From positions 23,651 to 87,650 of the forward strand of contig CAZLJE010000024.1 of assembly GCA_964559835.1 (NCBI GenBank): a stretch of 64,000 nt of DNA, read 5' to 3'. Below are positions 60,775 through 64,000 of the stretch, one piece after another; positions within the stretch are counted from its first letter, which is position 1; each line of letters begins with the position of its first letter. The notes beneath the pieces were generated by a model, which was not told the origin of the DNA, ran no database searches, and worked only from the letters and a program-made list of their open reading frames with translations. The position numbers were made by a program, and so were the translations under genes. The DNA is from DAISJI01 sp964559835. GTDB lineage: Bacteria; Acidobacteriota; Terriglobia; Terriglobales; Acidobacteriaceae.

Positions 60775-62670
60775 ATGTCCCAGCCCGGCGATTTCGCGTC
60801 CACCGTCAAGCAGCAGGCCGACATCGTCCGCATCATCGGCGAGTACGTGAAGCTGAAGCGTTCGGGCGCGCAGAATTATTCCGGCCTCTGCCCCTTCCAC
60901 AGCGAGAAAACCGGCTCCTTCTCCGTCCACGCGACGCGCCAGTTCTACCACTGCTTCGGTTGCGGCGCGTCGGGCGACGTTTTCTCCTTCGTGCAGAAGC
61001 TTGAGAACATCACTTTCCCCGAGGCTGTCCGGTCGGTGGCGCAGAAGTGCGGCATCCCGCTTCCCAAGGTGACCTTCTCCAGCCCCGAGGAAGCGCGCGA
61101 AGCCAAGCTGCGCGGCGCGCTCATCACCATGCAGGAGAAGGCGTGCGCCTGGTTCCAGGAGCAGCTCCAGCGCCCCGAAGCGGCGCACGCCCGCGAGTAC
61201 CTTGCCGGACGCGGCCTGAACGCGGAGATGATCGCCAGTTTCCGCATTGGCTACGCGCCCGACTCCGGCTTCCTCCTTCGCGACCGCCTCAAGGGCGAAT
61301 TCGACGAGGAGTTGCTGAAAGCCAGCGGGTTGTTTTCGTGGAAAGAGCAGGATGTCGATGGTCGACGGTCGATGGTCGATGGCAAACCCGATTCTGCGCC
61401 GCCATCGACCATCGACCATCGACCATTGGCGATCTACTCCAAGTTCCGCAACCGCGTGATGTTCCCCATCTGCAACGAAGGCGGCAAGGTCATCGCCTTC
61501 ACCGGACGCACGCTCGCCGCCGACGATAAAGCCGGCCCCAAGTACCTGAACTCGCCCGAGACCGGTATCTACTCGAAATCGCGCGTGCTGTTCAATCTCG
61601 ACAAGGCGAAGGAGGCGATCCGCAAGCTCGACTACGCCATCCTCGTCGAGGGCCAGATGGACTGCATCAGTGTCTTCGCCGCCGGCTTTCATAACGTCAT
61701 TGCTTCGTCCGGCACGGCTTTTACCGACCCGCAGGCAAAGCTGCTCGCTCGCTTCAGCCGCAAGATCGTCGTCAACTTCGACCCCGATACCGCGGGCGCC
61801 GCCGCCGCCGAGCGTTCCCTCGGTCTGCTCGTCGGCGAAGACTTCGAAATCAAGGTACTCACCCTCGATCAGGGCTTCGATCCCGATCTCTTCATCCGCC
61901 GCAAGGGCCCGGCCGCATACGGCGCTGCTCTCAAAGCGGCGCCACGCTATTTCGATTACCTGATCCAGCGCGCGCGTACTCTCTTTCCGCCCCGCACTCC
62001 CGAAGCCAAGGTCAAAGCCGTCAATTACCTCATCCCGCACGTGCAGCGCGTGCCCAACCGCATCGTGCGCGACGGCCTCGCCGATGAGATTGCTCAAAAA
62101 CTCGGCATCGATTCCGCCGTGCTGCGCCAGGAACTGAAGCACGTCGCCACGGATCGCGCCACCACCCAGGTAAAGGCGCCTGCCCAATCGCAGGTGACCC
62201 AGGCCGAGCGCATCTTCATTCGCGCCTTGGCTACCGCCAGCGAATTCTCGGGCGACATCGCAGCTTCTTCCCGCGAGGGCGCCGACGAAGCCTTCGATCC
62301 CGCCCGCCAGGCCCGCTTCTACCTCCAGGACGAACATCTGCACGAGGGCGCCGCCTGCGAGGCCCTCATCGAGCGCCTGGTCGGCGCCGAAGGCCAGGAC
62401 CCCATATCGGTCGCGATCGACGACGAAGAGCGCCGCCTGCTGGCCGAGGTCCTGATGGACGAGCAGGAGGAGATGACCCCCGACCTGCTCGAAGGCGCGG
62501 CCCTCGCCCTGCGCCGGCGCGGTCTCGAACGCCGCCAGCGCGATATCCGGCAGCGGATCGCCGACGCCGAGCGCGCCGGCAACACCGCCCGTTTAACGGA
62601 GCTGATGCGCGAAAAGGTCGAAATCGACCGCGCTCTCTCCGGCCATCACGCCACCTCGGGCCGCGAGTGA
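60775..62670 (+). CDS. dnaG: DNA primase
   Basis: 631 residues. The N-terminal Zn-finger has Cys39, His42, Cys60 and Cys63 (LCPFHSEKTGSF, YHCFGCGASGD). The TOPRIM polymerase domain has LVEGQMDCISVFAAG (Glu292) and FDPDTAGAAA (Asp336, Asp338), and a C-terminal helicase-interaction domain follows. It makes RNA primers for replication. Residues ~194-219 are encoded by a palindromic heptamer insert (61354-61430) between GLFSWKEQ and YSKFRNRVMFP. Upstream is the heptamer array at 60747-60767, downstream rpoD, the classical dnaG-rpoD order. Confidence 0.97.
   Translation: MSQPGDFASTVKQQADIVRIIGEYVKLKRSGAQNYSGLCPFHSEKTGSFSVHATRQFYHCFGCGASGDVFSFVQKLENITFPEAVRSVAQKCGIPLPKVTFSSPEEAREAKLRGALITMQEKACAWFQEQLQRPEAAHAREYLAGRGLNAEMIASFRIGYAPDSGFLLRDRLKGEFDEELLKASGLFSWKEQDVDGRRSMVDGKPDSAPPSTIDHRPLAIYSKFRNRVMFPICNEGGKVIAFTGRTLAADDKAGPKYLNSPETGIYSKSRVLFNLDKAKEAIRKLDYAILVEGQMDCISVFAAGFHNVIASSGTAFTDPQAKLLARFSRKIVVNFDPDTAGAAAAERSLGLLVGEDFEIKVLTLDQGFDPDLFIRRKGPAAYGAALKAAPRYFDYLIQRARTLFPPRTPEAKVKAVNYLIPHVQRVPNRIVRDGLADEIAQKLGIDSAVLRQELKHVATDRATTQVKAPAQSQVTQAERIFIRALATASEFSGDIAASSREGADEAFDPARQARFYLQDEHLHEGAACEALIERLVGAEGQDPISVAIDDEERRLLAEVLMDEQEEMTPDLLEGAALALRRRGLERRQRDIRQRIADAERAGNTARLTELMREKVEIDRALSGHHATSGRE
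61354..61430. repeat. palindromic heptamer arrays GTCGATG / CCATCGA inside dnaG
   Basis: The left arm (61354-61382) is gtcgatg gtcgacg gtcgatg gtcgatg g; the right arm (61402-61430) is ccatcga ccatcga ccatcga ccattgg c. They pair around a 19-base loop. The dnaG frame stays open through the whole insert. Confidence 0.9.
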
Positions 62671-62791
62671 TTCCCGATTTGGAACGCCCTTAGCCCGGCT
62701 GGGGCGAAAAACGCGCAGTTCCGAATCCAACTCGTCACTACGGCCATCTAACCTGATTGACGTTATCGGGCGCGAAGTGTGGCAAAACGGC

Positions 62792-62820
62792 TTGGGCGGA
62801 GCCGCAATTTGTGCTAAAAT
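62792..62820 (+). promoter_or_regulatory. sigma70-type promoter upstream of rpoD
   Basis: TTGGGC (62792-62797), 17-base spacer, TAAAAT (62815-62820), 87 bases before the rpoD TTG. A plausible second promoter in addition to readthrough from dnaG. The 236-base gap contains no ORF. Confidence 0.5.
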
Positions 62821-62906
62821 CTGAAAGTTTCTGCTTGACTCTGGCTCTAATCTGCGTTCCCGCCGCCGCACAGGCATGCCCGGGCTGCACTCTGAGGGGT
62901 TTCTAG

Positions 62907-64000
62907 TTGGCTCTGGAAGATAAGTACGACGATATCAAAAAGCTGGTCGACGTAGGCAAGGAGAAAGGCTACCTCACCTACGACGAGGTCAATAATCTCA
63001 TCCCGCACGACGTTCACTCGCCGGATGACCTCGACGACCTGCTCACCACCATCGGCACGCAAGGCATCGACGTCCTCGAAGGAGGGCCGTCGAAGCTGCC
63101 CTCGTCCGCCTTGGAGAAGAAATTCGACTCCGAGATGGAGGAAGGCGAGGAGGTCGAACTCGACCTTACCCCCGGCGCGTTGGAAAAGACCAACGACCCG
63201 GTGCGCATGTATCTGCGCGAAATGGGCACCGTCCCGCTGCTCACCCGCGAAGGCGAAGTTGAGATCGCCAAGCGCATCGAGCGCGGACAGCTCAAGGTCC
63301 TCAAGGCGATCTCGCGCTCTCCGATCGTCATCCGTGAAGTGCTCGCCCTCGGCGAAGACCTCAAGAAGGGTGTGCGCTCCATCAAGGAGATCGTCACCTT
63401 CGACGAAGAGGAGATCACGGAAGACGTCCTGAACAACCGTCTGAAGGACATGACGGGCCGCATCGACGACATCGCCAAGCACTACAAGAAGGCGCAGCAG
63501 CTCGCCGTGAAGCTCGAAGAGCTGCCCGCGCCGAAGAAGAAGCAGCGCGAAGGGCGTAAGTGCCGCTGGGCTCTTGGCCGCGAGTCGGTGGAAGTCTCGC
63601 GCCTGATCCGCAAGCTCGGCGTGACCAACAACGAACGCAAGCGCCTGATCGATCGCGTCGGCAAGACCGTCGACACCATGCGCGCGCTCGACCGCCAGAT
63701 CCAGGGCATCGAGAAAAAGGCCGACGCCTCCCGCAGCGAAGAGCAGAAGAAAGATCTCCGCCGCCAGGCCCGCAACCTCAAGTCCGATCTCGAGCGCATC
63801 GAGCACGAGACCGGCACGCTCTACACCGAGCTCAAGCGGACGCAGCGCGACGTCATCCAGGGCGACATGGATGCCGAGCAGGCCAAGCGCGAGCTCATCG
63901 AAGCGAACCTGCGCCTGGTCGTGTCGATCGCCAAGAAGTACACCAATCGCGGCCTCCAGTTCCTCGACCTCATCCAGGAAGGCAACATCGGCCTGATGAA
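62907..64000 (+). CDS. rpoD: RNA polymerase sigma factor RpoD (sigma70), 3' end cut by window
   Basis: TTG start at 62907, preceded by GAGGGG. The visible 364 residues cover region 1.1 (ALEDKYDDIKKLVDVGKEKGYLTYDEVNNLIP), region 1.2 (DPVRMYLREMGTVPLLTREGEVEIAKRIE, ~98-126), a non-conserved region, and the start of region 2 (ANLRLVVSIAKKYTNRGLQFLDLIQEGNIGLM, from ~331). It is the primary sigma factor. The frame is open to the window edge. Confidence 0.95.
   Translation, partial: MALEDKYDDIKKLVDVGKEKGYLTYDEVNNLIPHDVHSPDDLDDLLTTIGTQGIDVLEGGPSKLPSSALEKKFDSEMEEGEEVELDLTPGALEKTNDPVRMYLREMGTVPLLTREGEVEIAKRIERGQLKVLKAISRSPIVIREVLALGEDLKKGVRSIKEIVTFDEEEITEDVLNNRLKDMTGRIDDIAKHYKKAQQLAVKLEELPAPKKKQREGRKCRWALGRESVEVSRLIRKLGVTNNERKRLIDRVGKTVDTMRALDRQIQGIEKKADASRSEEQKKDLRRQARNLKSDLERIEHETGTLYTELKRTQRDVIQGDMDAEQAKRELIEANLRLVVSIAKKYTNRGLQFLDLIQEGNIGLM

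Noticed and set aside
60760..62343. Minus-strand frame over dnaG
   Set aside because: Antisense shadow of DNA primase.

Overview
Organism. The window is GC-rich (about 60%), densely packed with genes on both strands, and has the gene order rplM-rpsI-rpsB-tsf. It carries housekeeping genes recA, polA, dnaG, rpoD, mutS2, purH and coaD. The protein repertoire (Gly-zipper and LolA-like envelope proteins, AsmA, GH3 and GH71/99-like hydrolases, DUF3566/DUF3592 small membrane proteins, a NAALADase-like M28 peptidase) suggests a free-living Gram-negative acidobacterium, broadly like Candidatus Koribacter. That placement is inference; no rRNA is present.

Layout. 0-9 kb: end of a Ser/Thr/Gly lipoprotein, a lipid-type ABC exporter, a HAD phosphatase, a radical SAM/SPASM enzyme, an Asp/Glu racemase, and a peroxiredoxin with TGA at the peroxidatic Cys position. 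9-17 kb: two small c-di-GMP-type proteins, an NtrC-type regulator, a coaD-aminotransferase-methyltransferase run, a second methyltransferase and recA. 18-26 kb: a double-length ThyX-like protein, an XRE regulator, polA-fabG-GNAT, a gene broken by TAG, and a cysteine dioxygenase. 26-34 kb: M28 peptidase, tdh and kbl (threonine to glycine), and an MFS exporter. 34-43 kb: ccdA-tlpA-DsbD-alpha (periplasmic thiol redox), a racemase homologue without catalytic Cys, mltG, a free-standing four-helix-bundle (23S IVS-type) gene, an FtsX/MacB-like permease and a GH71/99-like hydrolase. 43-47 kb: ribosomal operon, with rpsB interrupted by TAA. 47-56 kb: SBP56-like protein, purH, decayed toxin remnants, DinB and epimerase genes, AsmA, and a NagZ-like GH3. 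56-64 kb: RelBE-like pair, mutS2, beta-carbonic anhydrase, dnaG and the start of rpoD (truncated by the window end).

Most striking feature. Many gene junctions carry short tandem arrays with an exact 7-bp period. Each locus uses its own heptamer family, and most loci have a complementary second array that would fold into a long hairpin. The arrays start or end within a few bases of start or stop codons and sometimes supply the stop codon. Two lie inside genes (dnaG and carbonic anhydrase), and one pair brackets the whole four-helix-bundle gene. A second class has a 10-bp period. A separate 25-nt element occurs as an inverted pair near 51.6 kb and in frame inside mutS2. Three genes (peroxiredoxin, the gene at 25.3 kb, and rpsB) contain one in-frame stop each. 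The peroxiredoxin TGA has a SECIS-like hairpin after it; the other two look like errors or nonsense mutations. No tRNA, rRNA, CRISPR array or transposase gene was seen.
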